64,000 nt of DNA from Acidomonas methanolica (GTDB lineage: Bacteria > Pseudomonadota > Alphaproteobacteria > Acetobacterales > Acetobacteraceae): the NCBI RefSeq assembly GCF_004346035.1, contig NZ_SLZN01000004.1:152754-216753 (forward strand), given 5' to 3'. Below the pieces are notes generated by a model, which searched no databases, was not told where the DNA came from, and was given only the letters and a program-made list of their open reading frames with translations. Each line of letters opens with the position of its first letter. The first letter of the stretch is position 1. The translations under genes were made by a program, and so were the position numbers. Below, piece after piece: positions 47,043 to 53,704 of this stretch.

Positions 47043-47392
47043 AGGGCACCTCGCTCCTTTAACACCGCGTCCACCGCCTGCCAGAAGTCGGCCAGCAGCG
47101 TGGCCGCATCCTCGTAGGCGTAAGGCTTCACGGTCTGGAGGCGATGCCGATGGTCCATCGGCTCGCCCCTCCTGCCTCGGCCGACCGGATGGGCGTTGTC
47201 GAAGCCGATCAGTCGTTCGCCCGAAGGCCCGTGAAGCGTGAGCGAATAATCGAGGCCGTGCGGCTTCTCCGGGGATGCCGGAACGCGGGTGACGACGAAC
47301 TTCACCCAATGGCCGCCCTCTGGATCGACAAAGAGCATCTGTCCGTCGAGGTCCAGAAGCGTGTCGAGGCCCGGATCACGATCCGCGCTCAT
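47039..47392 (-). CDS. TumE family toxin-like protein (DUF6516)
   Basis: 117 residues with no signal or membrane segment. VKFVVTRVPASPEKPHGLDYSLTLHGPSGERLIGFDNAHP and a downstream YEDAATLLADFWQAVDAVLKERG tail are typical of the TumE/DUF6516 family, and the adjacent HTH gene is the usual partner. TumE proteins are poorly studied toxins. An AAAAGGC lies just ahead of ATG 47392. Overlaps by 4 bp with both neighbours. A perfect 8+8-bp palindrome lies just upstream (47399-47421). Confidence 0.75.
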   Translation of the reverse strand: MSADRDPGLDTLLDLDGQMLFVDPEGGHWVKFVVTRVPASPEKPHGLDYSLTLHGPSGERLIGFDNAHPVGRGRRGEPMDHRHRLQTVKPYAYEDAATLLADFWQAVDAVLKERGAL

Positions 47393-47706
47393 GCCTTTTT
47401 CCTATCAGTTTGAGATAGGAATTGCAAGCTGTCATCCGGCTTTCCCGGGTTCAAGAGTTCGTCGAACACATCGCCGAACCAGCGCTCGAACACGTCAATC
47501 TCGGCCTCGGTAACGGGAATGTCCTCCGGCCAATCGTCGGTAACGCGCATCCTCTGGCCGTCCGGGCCGAGAAGTGGCGTGTTGCCGGCTCGCGTCCGGT
47601 CGTCCGGCGTAGGATCGTCGGCGTAGTCGAACAGATCGTCGGGAAGTGGTTCGGGGATCGACTGTCGCGGTCGCCCTTTGCGGGCGCGGCGGCGCTCTGC
47701 GCACAT
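47389..47706 (-). CDS. Small acidic protein of unknown function, first gene of the TA-recombinase operon
   Basis: 105 residues. A basic N-terminus (RRRARKGRPRQS) is followed by a strongly acidic middle (LPDDLFDYADDPTPDD, DDWPEDIPVTEAEIDVFERWFGDVFDELL). ATG 47706 sits 5 nt after a perfect AAGGAGG. Its stop overlaps the TumE-like start (ATGA). No family recognised. Because it is coupled to the toxin, it could be a third component, such as a chaperone or anti-regulator, but nothing in the sequence shows this. Confidence 0.7.
   Translation of the reverse strand: MCAERRRARKGRPRQSIPEPLPDDLFDYADDPTPDDRTRAGNTPLLGPDGQRMRVTDDWPEDIPVTEAEIDVFERWFGDVFDELLNPGKPDDSLQFLSQTDRKKA
47399..47421. promoter_or_regulatory. 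8+8-bp palindrome in front of the toxin gene
   Basis: TTCCTATC-N7-GATAGGAA is an exact dyad, 7 bp upstream of the TumE-like start and inside the last codons of the gene before it. It is a typical size for a TA autorepression operator and would put toxin, antitoxin and recombinase under one switch. An internal promoter here is inferred. Confidence 0.55.
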
Positions 47707-47840
47707 GGAATCCTCCTTGGTTCTGGCGGATTCCGGGGCGCTATTGGCCCCGGAATTAAGCGAACCATGGAGGGCAGTCGGCGGCCTGTAGCGTGCCGCA
47801 TTTGCGCCTATGCGCTGGCGGCACCCCTGCCGGAATGGGG
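47707..47840. other. Short gap between DUF2274 gene and the TA operon
   Basis: Nothing gene-like. It holds the AAGGAGG site for the 105-residue gene and presumably its promoter. Confidence 0.3.
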
Positions 47841-48062
47841 TTAGCTGGAGGCTCGCCGCGCCTTGGCGAAACCGCGATCCGTGGCGATGAAGTGTTGAAG
47901 CATCGGAACGATGAGCTTGGCGGGATCGGCAACGGGCTGGCCGCTCTCGCGGGCCAGCACCTCGGCATAGGCGATCAGATCGCGGTGAAGCGGCGCGGGC
48001 AGTTCCACCGTCACCTTGACAGGCTTGTCGTCGGGCAGCGGGCCGAGTTTCAGTTTCGTCAT
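47841..48062 (-). CDS. DUF2274 family protein of the trb operon
   Basis: 73 residues: MTKLKLGPLPDDKPVKVTVELPAPLHRDLIAYAEVLARE then DPAKLIVPMLQHFIATDRGF. The fold looks like a ribbon-helix-helix/short helical protein that binds DNA or partners. DUF2274 genes routinely follow trbI in ICE trb operons. ATG 48062 lies 2 bp past the trbI stop at 48065. Exact role unknown. Confidence 0.8.
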   Translation of the reverse strand: MTKLKLGPLPDDKPVKVTVELPAPLHRDLIAYAEVLARESGQPVADPAKLIVPMLQHFIATDRGFAKARRASS

Positions 48063-48064
48063 GG

Positions 48065-49192
48065 TCAACCTCCTGCCGGCTCGAACACAAGATCGCGGGT
48101 GACGATGATCCTGACCGGAAAGCCCGGCCGGATGGTGAGCGTCGGCGCAACCTGCAACTGGCGCTGGACGATCTGCTGGCCGGCCTGATTGACGGTATCC
48201 TGCGCCCCGTCGCGGATGGCGCGGATCAGCCGGTCCTCGTCGCTCGTGGCCAGCTCCGAGCCGACTGCAAGCAGCGTGGATAGCCCTGCGGCCTTCATTA
48301 GATCCCACCAATGGTAATCAACACCGTCCTCAAGGCCGGCATAGCCGCTGGCGTCCGCGCCCGGCAGGCGCTCCAGAACGATGGAGCGGCCGCCCGGCAG
48401 GATCAGGCGGTTCCACACCAAGAGCACCCTGCGCTGGCCGAAGGTCACGCCGTCATCGTATTGGCCTATGATGCGGGTGCCCTGCGGGATCAGGAGCAGC
48501 GAGCCGGTCGGGCTGTCATAGACGTTCTCCGTCACCTGCGCGGTGATCTGGCCCGGAAGGTCGGAACGGATGCCGGTGATGAGCGCGGCCGGGATCACGG
48601 CCCCGGCCTGAAGGATATAGGGCGATGCTGGCGGCACAACGCGATCCGGGGCGACGGTCTGCCGGTCCACCGGCCCGTTGAGAAACGCCGCGTGGCGATC
48701 CTGTGTCGCGGGCTGCCCGCCGAGGCCAAGACCGGCAAGGCCGGGCATGGCCGTGCCGGCTGGCGCTACCGTGCGCGGGCCGGACTGGAAAAAGACGTTG
48801 CTCAAGCGCGCGGCTTCTTCCTCGGCCCTGCGGCGTTCTTCCTCGGGATCGACGGCGGGCGTCGTCATGACGGGCGGCGCGACTGGCTGGCCCCTGTTCT
48901 GCGCGTCAAGGATCGGGCGGCCAAGGTCGCCCGGCAGCGCGGGACCGAGCACCGGGCCGCTATAGTCGCTCGGCAGGCCCGCCAGCCCATCGGCGGTTTG
49001 CCGGTTGTTGGTCGAGTAAAGTTCGCCGCCGTCCGGCCCTCCGTCGCGGGTCTGGAGCGCGTAGATCAGCGCCCCGCCGAAGCCGAGAAGCGCGACGGCT
49101 CCGACGCCTGCCAGCATTTTGCGGGACAGGCGGGTGACGCGGGGCGATTCAGCGCGCAGGCGCATGGGTGCGGCGGTATCGGTATCGCTCAT
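48065..49192 (-). CDS. trbI: Conjugal transfer protein TrbI (VirB10-like)
   Basis: Core-complex protein spanning inner and outer membranes of the mating channel. 375 residues: a single N-terminal membrane helix (KMLAGVGAVALLGFGGALIYAL), a Pro-rich periplasmic linker, and the C-terminal VirB10/TrbI domain (YILQAGAVIPAALITGIRSDLPGQITAQVTENVYDSPTG, LLIPQGTRIIGQYDDGVTFGQRRVLLVWNRLILPGG). The ATG overlaps the trbG stop by 4 bp. It belongs to the type IV secretion core with TrbG and TrbF. Confidence 0.95.
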   Translation of the reverse strand: MSDTDTAAPMRLRAESPRVTRLSRKMLAGVGAVALLGFGGALIYALQTRDGGPDGGELYSTNNRQTADGLAGLPSDYSGPVLGPALPGDLGRPILDAQNRGQPVAPPVMTTPAVDPEEERRRAEEEAARLSNVFFQSGPRTVAPAGTAMPGLAGLGLGGQPATQDRHAAFLNGPVDRQTVAPDRVVPPASPYILQAGAVIPAALITGIRSDLPGQITAQVTENVYDSPTGSLLLIPQGTRIIGQYDDGVTFGQRRVLLVWNRLILPGGRSIVLERLPGADASGYAGLEDGVDYHWWDLMKAAGLSTLLAVGSELATSDEDRLIRAIRDGAQDTVNQAGQQIVQRQLQVAPTLTIRPGFPVRIIVTRDLVFEPAGG

Positions 49193-50592
49193 GAGGACGA
49201 TCCTCCCGTGGTCGCGCTGGCCGGCTGGGCTGCGGCCTGCGTCGGGTTGGTGCGGACGATCCTGACCGTCTGCTGGCGGTTGCCAGAACCAAGGCGCAGT
49301 TCGGCCGTGCCGAACAGGCGGTCAACGATCAGGACGTTCTGGTGGACACGGCTGTTGACGATCTGCGGCTCGCCGTTCGCGCCAAGCACGAAGATCGGCG
49401 GCATCTCGCCCTGCACGATCCCAGCCGGGAAGACGATATAAACGCGCCTGCCGTCATCGAAGACGGAAACCGGCCGCCATGGCGGGCTATCGCCCTGCAC
49501 CTGCAACCCATAACGATAGTTCCGCGCTGCCTCGGCGGGAATGATGGGTGCGGCCGGAACGGTCTGGCGCTGGCCGGCAGGCGGTGCGGGATAGGCCCAT
49601 GCCACGGCCGGCATGTAGAGCGATTCCCGCGCGCGCAGCTCGAGCATGTAAGTGCGCCGGTCGGTGGTGACGACAAGGTTGGTGGAAATGTCGGGGCGCG
49701 TCGGCTTCACGAGGATATGGACACGGCGGTTTGCACCGCTGCCGCTCTCTGTGTCGCCGATAATCCACCTTGTCGTATCGCCGGCCGCGATCGGCCCCGC
49801 GCCTGTCAGGCTCTCGCCTGGCTCCAGCGCAATGGTCGTGATCTGCCCGACTGCGGCATAGACCTGATAGAGCGCGCCTTCCGACCACGGATAAATCTGG
49901 ATGGCGTTGTAGTAGCCTTCCCGGCGCGGCTCGACGCGGGCGGCGGCATTTGCGTTCTCGACGCGGCCGGTCGGTGTGCCTGCGGCGGTGCCGCCGCGCG
50001 CCACGGTCCATGCCGGGGGCACATGCAGCGGCCGGGGCGTGTTGTCGGTTGCCGCCGCCTGCACGGTCGGCAGCGGCGGAACGCTGGCATCGTAGCTGAA
50101 TTGCGGTGTCCGGTTGGTCGCGCAGCCTGCCAAAGTAATTGCAAACGCCGTCGCAAAAATCGCATAGGTTAGCGACTTCAGGATCAGTAAGGAGGAATCG
50201 ACAGAATGGATTCTGTGCCGACGATTGTTGCCCGGTATATCGACGCCTACAACAGGATGAATGTTCAGGCGATGCTCGACTGCCTGTCGGGCGACGTTCG
50301 GTTTATCAACAGATCGAACGGAGAGACGACGAACGAAACGCACGGGATCGAGGCATTCCGCGCGCTGGCGGAACAGGGCGTCCAGTTGTTTGCTGAAAGA
50401 GAACAGACGATCCTCGACTGTATCGCGATAGACGACCGTGCAGCCGTGCGCATCGGCTATCGCGCCAAGGTCAAGACCGACCTGCCCAATGGCTGGAAGG
50501 CCGGGCAGGAGATCGAGATGACGGGCACCTCGTTTTTCATGATCTCCGAGGGAAAGATCAGCGAGGTGATTGATGCAAGCTGAAGTTTTCAT
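49189..50592 (-). CDS. trbG: Conjugal transfer protein TrbG (VirB9-like), 5' end interrupted by an inserted gene
   Basis: The VirB9-like protein of the channel core. From 50178 down to 49189 the sequence is ordinary TrbG: a lipoprotein signal KSLTYAIFATAFAITLAGC, GYYNAIQIYPWSEGALYQVYAAVGQ, RRVHILVKPTRPDISTNLVV, and a C-terminal VIVDRLFGTAELRLG. No start codon precedes this part. The expected ATG lies at 50592, overlapping the trbF stop (ATGA), 411 bp away, with an NTF2-like gene of the opposite strand between. 411 is divisible by 3 and the frame stays open, so a 467-residue product with a 137-residue antisense-encoded N-terminus is possible; that would bury the signal peptide. The native protein should be about 330 residues. 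Confidence 0.75.
   Translation of the reverse strand: MKTSACINHLADLSLGDHEKRGARHLDLLPGLPAIGQVGLDLGAIADAHGCTVVYRDTVEDRLFSFSKQLDALFRQRAECLDPVRFVRRLSVRSVDKPNVARQAVEHRLNIHPVVGVDIPGNNRRHRIHSVDSSLLILKSLTYAIFATAFAITLAGCATNRTPQFSYDASVPPLPTVQAAATDNTPRPLHVPPAWTVARGGTAAGTPTGRVENANAAARVEPRREGYYNAIQIYPWSEGALYQVYAAVGQITTIALEPGESLTGAGPIAAGDTTRWIIGDTESGSGANRRVHILVKPTRPDISTNLVVTTDRRTYMLELRARESLYMPAVAWAYPAPPAGQRQTVPAAPIIPAEAARNYRYGLQVQGDSPPWRPVSVFDDGRRVYIVFPAGIVQGEMPPIFVLGANGEPQIVNSRVHQNVLIVDRLFGTAELRLGSGNRQQTVRIVRTNPTQAAAQPASATTGGSSS
50206..50583 (+). CDS. NTF2/SnoaL-like protein inserted in trbG
   Basis: 125 residues. NTF2-like fold: VARYIDAYNRMNVQAMLDCLSGDVRFINRS, GIEAFRALAEQG, then strands RAAVRIGYRAKVKTDLPNGWKAGQEIEMTGTSFFMISEGKISEVID. 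Such proteins bind or isomerise small molecules, or act as a fold of unknown job. AAGGAGG lies 8 nt before ATG 50206. It is the only gene in the trb block on the plus strand and its bounds coincide with an apparent 4-bp target duplication (TTCA). No transposase is present, so how it arrived is unclear. Confidence 0.72.
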   Translation: MDSVPTIVARYIDAYNRMNVQAMLDCLSGDVRFINRSNGETTNETHGIEAFRALAEQGVQLFAEREQTILDCIAIDDRAAVRIGYRAKVKTDLPNGWKAGQEIEMTGTSFFMISEGKISEVIDAS

Positions 50593-51278
50593 TGGCTCAT
50601 CTCCCGCGACCACGAAATTGCGTTGACGTAGATTCCGAGCGGATTGGCGCGCAGGCGCTCGGCATTGCGAGGCGGCTGGATCACGATGGTCAGGATCGCG
50701 GTCCAGCGTTCGGTCGTGGAGAGTTGGCCGTTCTCGAAATGGCGTTCGGTCCACGCCACTCGGAAGCTGTTGGGGGACGCGCGGATGACGCTCGAGACCT
50801 CGACGGCGACCTGCTGACGGCCGACGCGGGTGAACGGGTCGTTGGCGCGGGCGTAGTCGTTCAAGGCAGCCGCGCCTCGATCCGTGGTCCACTCATAAGC
50901 CCGAAGCCAATTCTGGCGGACAATGATCGCATCGGCCGGGATCGCGCGGACCTGCTCGATGAAGCGGCCGAGGTGGAAAGCGATTTGCGGGTCAGTCGGG
51001 CGATAGTCGGCTAGGGCCGGCGCGACGGTCTGCGCCTGCCCGAGATTATCGACCTGAACAACCCAAGGCACCACGGTCCCGCGCGCCGACTGCCAGACCA
51101 GCGCCGAGGCGAAGCCGGCCGAAAGGATCAGGGAGCCGAAGGCCATGAGCCGCCAGTTCCTTGCCTGCACGCGGGCAGAGCCGATGCGCTCGTCCCACGC
51201 CTGCGCGGCCTTCTGGTAGGGCGTCTCGGGTTCGGGTGATTTGCCGTAATGAGTTGCGGGTCGTTTGAAGATGCTCAT
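50589..51278 (-). CDS. trbF: Conjugal transfer protein TrbF (VirB8-like)
   Basis: Inner-membrane assembly factor of the mating channel. 229 residues: cytoplasmic N-terminus (ATHYGKSPEPETPYQKAAQAWDERIG), one membrane helix (LMAFGSLILSAGFASALVW), and a periplasmic VirB8 domain (PWVVQVDNLGQ, WLRAYEWTTDRGAAALNDYA, SFRVAWTERHFENGQ). Its ATG overlaps the trbL stop and its stop overlaps the original trbG ATG, both by 4 bp. Confidence 0.94.
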   Translation of the reverse strand: MSIFKRPATHYGKSPEPETPYQKAAQAWDERIGSARVQARNWRLMAFGSLILSAGFASALVWQSARGTVVPWVVQVDNLGQAQTVAPALADYRPTDPQIAFHLGRFIEQVRAIPADAIIVRQNWLRAYEWTTDRGAAALNDYARANDPFTRVGRQQVAVEVSSVIRASPNSFRVAWTERHFENGQLSTTERWTAILTIVIQPPRNAERLRANPLGIYVNAISWSREMSQ

Positions 51279-52648
51279 GAGCGGTCACTTTCGGAAAGGT
51301 TGACGGAGGAACCGGAGCCGTGGCTGTCGCCGGAGCGGACGGCATGGGCTGTCATGGCGGTGCCGTGGTTGAGGGCCTGCCGGCGCTGCATCCGCTGCGC
51401 CCAAGCCGGGGGACCATCGGGGGAAGTCGGCGGCGCGGCGGCCGGGGCGGCGCTCGCGCCGCCGACCGTGCTCATGGTCGAGCTGCCGCCAGTCGCGCCG
51501 AAGCCGGCCTTTGCGCCAGCGGAGAAGCTGGACTTGACGCTTTCGCTTGCTTGGGATGTTGCGCTGGAGGCTGCGCGCTTGAGCGGCGAGACGGCGGCCG
51601 AGCCTGCCGCTCGGGCGACACCGCCGAGGCCGGAGGCAACGCCCGCCGCTCCGGTCTGGCCGAGCGAGCCGAGGTTATAGGCAGCGGTCGCCGCGCCCGC
51701 GGCGGTCGCGCCTCCCCGAACGGCCGCGGCTCCACCGGACAGGGCAGCAGCACCACCTTTGGCGGCGAGCATGGCCCCGCCGCCAGCGGCGACGCCTGCA
51801 CCTGCGACCGCAAGGCCGGTTCCCACGGCTGCGCCCGCGCCGAGTTGCGGGCCGCCAGAGACGATGCCGTTGGCGATACCGGGACCGAAGATGCCGAGGC
51901 CGAGCAGAGACAGCGCGGCAAGCACAATCGCCATGGCCTCGTCGATGGTCGGGGTTGCCCCGCCGAAACCGGCCGTGAATTGCGAAAACAAGGTGCTGCC
52001 TATGCCGATGATGACGGCGAGCACCAAGACCTTGATGCCGGACGACACCACGTTGCCCAAAACCTTCTCGGCCATGAACGCGGTCTTGCCGAACAGGCCG
52101 AAGGGGATCAGCACGAAGCCGGCCAGCGTGGTCAGCTTGAACTCGATCAGCGTCACGAAAAGTTGGATCGCCAAAATGAAAAACGCGAGCACCACAAGCG
52201 CCCACGCGAACAGCAGGCACGCGATCTGAATGAAATTCTCGAAGAAGGCGATCCAGCCCATCAGGTCGGAAATGGAATCGAGCAGCGGCCGGCCGGCATC
52301 AAGGCCGGTCTGCGCCACGCGGCCCGGCCGCATCAGATCGGAAACGGAAAAGCCGGTACCCGACGCCATGAGGCCGAGGCCGGCGAAGCTCTCGAAGACG
52401 ATGCGGGCGAGGTTGTTCCAGTTTGAAATGATGTAGGCGAAGACACCGACAAACAGGGTCTTCTTGACCAGCCGCGCGATAATGTCGTCATCCGCGCCCC
52501 ATGCCCAAAAGAGCGCGGCAAGCGTCACGTCGATGACGATGAGCGTCGTGGCGATGAAGGCGACCTCGCCGCCGAGCAGCCCGAAACCGCTGTCGATGTA
52601 GGAGGTGAATACGCCGAGAAAATTGTCGATGACGCCCGTGTTGCCCAT
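51275..52648 (-). CDS. trbL: Conjugal transfer protein TrbL (VirB6-like)
   Basis: Polytopic inner-membrane protein of the channel. 457 residues: a hydrophobic N-terminal two-thirds with about six helices (IATTLIVIDVTLAALFWAW; FILAIQLFVTLIEFKLTTLAGFVLIPFGLFGKTAFMAEKVLGNVVSSG) and a Gly/Ala/Ser-rich, low-complexity C-terminus, as usual in TrbL. 4-bp overlap with trbF. The conserved FGKTAFMAEKVLG and IDEAMAIVLAALSLLGLGIFGPGIANG are family landmarks. Confidence 0.94.
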   Translation of the reverse strand: MGNTGVIDNFLGVFTSYIDSGFGLLGGEVAFIATTLIVIDVTLAALFWAWGADDDIIARLVKKTLFVGVFAYIISNWNNLARIVFESFAGLGLMASGTGFSVSDLMRPGRVAQTGLDAGRPLLDSISDLMGWIAFFENFIQIACLLFAWALVVLAFFILAIQLFVTLIEFKLTTLAGFVLIPFGLFGKTAFMAEKVLGNVVSSGIKVLVLAVIIGIGSTLFSQFTAGFGGATPTIDEAMAIVLAALSLLGLGIFGPGIANGIVSGGPQLGAGAAVGTGLAVAGAGVAAGGGAMLAAKGGAAALSGGAAAVRGGATAAGAATAAYNLGSLGQTGAAGVASGLGGVARAAGSAAVSPLKRAASSATSQASESVKSSFSAGAKAGFGATGGSSTMSTVGGASAAPAAAPPTSPDGPPAWAQRMQRRQALNHGTAMTAHAVRSGDSHGSGSSVNLSESDRS

Positions 52649-52650
52649 GG

Positions 52651-52917
52651 TCAGCGCGCCTCGCTGCGGTCACGGCCGAGGAAGCGGTCGCGGGATTCAG
52701 CCCATGCGGCGAGGCAGTCGGTGTCACTCGCCGCCGCCTCGCCGAGCTGCTGGCAACGGCGCAGGGTTTCGCGCAGGGGATCGGCCGGTGGCTGGAAGGC
52801 CGACGCCGGGGGTAGCACGGAAGGTTCGTCCTTCCGCGCCATGTCGATTGCGGTCGCCGTGACGGCGATGGCGATGAACACCACGGCCCCGAGCCGGGCC
52901 AGCATCTTGCCGTCCAT
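52651..52917 (-). CDS. TrbK-alt-like entry exclusion protein
   Basis: 88 residues. A short N-terminal membrane helix (ARLGAVVFIAIAVTATAI) followed by DPLRETLRRCQQLGEAAASDTDCLAAWAESRDRFLG, the signature of the TrbK-alt family often lying between trbJ and trbL. It probably limits redundant transfer into cells that already hold the element. No lipobox, so it is TrbK-alt and not classical TrbK. Confidence 0.82.
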   Translation of the reverse strand: MDGKMLARLGAVVFIAIAVTATAIDMARKDEPSVLPPASAFQPPADPLRETLRRCQQLGEAAASDTDCLAAWAESRDRFLGRDRSEAR

Positions 52918-52930
52918 GGCGAGCCTCCCG

Positions 52931-53704
52931 TCAGTTGTTGCCGTTGAACATCTGCGCGTTGCCGGGCTGGTATCCGCTGCCCGGCGTCAGGAACCGTTCG
53001 CGCTGGATGCGGCCCTGCTCGGCGGCGGTCGCGCGCTCTGCCTCGGTCAGCGCGTCGGCGCGGCCGTTTGCCGAGATGACCGCGATTAGGTCGGAAAGCT
53101 GCTGCGACTGGAGCGCGAGAAGCTGGTTGCCGGCCTGCGTCGCCTGCAATGCCCCGGTCGCGCCCTGACTCTGGCCGACAAGCGCGGCCATCTCGGCGCG
53201 GTTGCTGTCGATGTTGCCGACCGCACCCGCCTGAACGCGCATCGCGTCCTGCAAGCCGCCAACGGTATTCTCCCAGCGGCCGCGCGCATCGGCGACAAGC
53301 TGGGCTTCGGTCGCCGAAAGCGAGACGTTGCCATATTGCTGCTGGAACGCTTGGTCGATCTGCCCGACCTCGAACGCGATGTTCTGCGCTTGGCCGAGAA
53401 GCTGCTGCGTGCGCTGGACGTTCTGCTGGAGCTGCTGGAGCGAGGAATACGGCAGGCTCGCCAGATTGCGGGCCTGATTGATGAGCATTTGCGCCTCGTT
53501 CTGGAGGCTGGTGATCTGGTTGTTGATCTGCTCCAGAGTGCGCGCTGCCGTGAGCACGTTCTGCGCATAGTTGGACGGGTCATAGACGATGCGGCCGAAA
53601 CCGAATTGCGCATGGGCCGGGCTTGCCAGCATAGGCGACAACGCGACGGGCACGGCGAGCGCCAGCGCGAGGGCCGAGGCCCCGACGATCTTGGAATAGG
53701 TCAT
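52931..53704 (-). CDS. trbJ: Conjugal transfer protein TrbJ (VirB5-like)
   Basis: Secreted minor-pilus component. 257 residues: signal peptide ending SPAHAQ, then FGFGRIVYDPSNYAQNVLTAARTLEQINNQITSLQNEAQMLINQARNLASLPYSSLQQLQQN, which is a TrbJ hallmark, and a mostly helical, Gln-rich remainder. ATG 53704 chosen by the signal peptide and the 4-bp overlap with the trbE stop; longer in-frame starts lack support. Confidence 0.93.
   Translation of the reverse strand: MTYSKIVGASALALALAVPVALSPMLASPAHAQFGFGRIVYDPSNYAQNVLTAARTLEQINNQITSLQNEAQMLINQARNLASLPYSSLQQLQQNVQRTQQLLGQAQNIAFEVGQIDQAFQQQYGNVSLSATEAQLVADARGRWENTVGGLQDAMRVQAGAVGNIDSNRAEMAALVGQSQGATGALQATQAGNQLLALQSQQLSDLIAVISANGRADALTEAERATAAEQGRIQRERFLTPGSGYQPGNAQMFNGNN

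Noticed and set aside
50177..50591. The NTF2-like insertion as an integron cassette or IS
   Set aside because: No attC-like structure, transposase or terminal inverted repeat pair beyond a 7-bp chance ACTTCAG/CTGAAGT.
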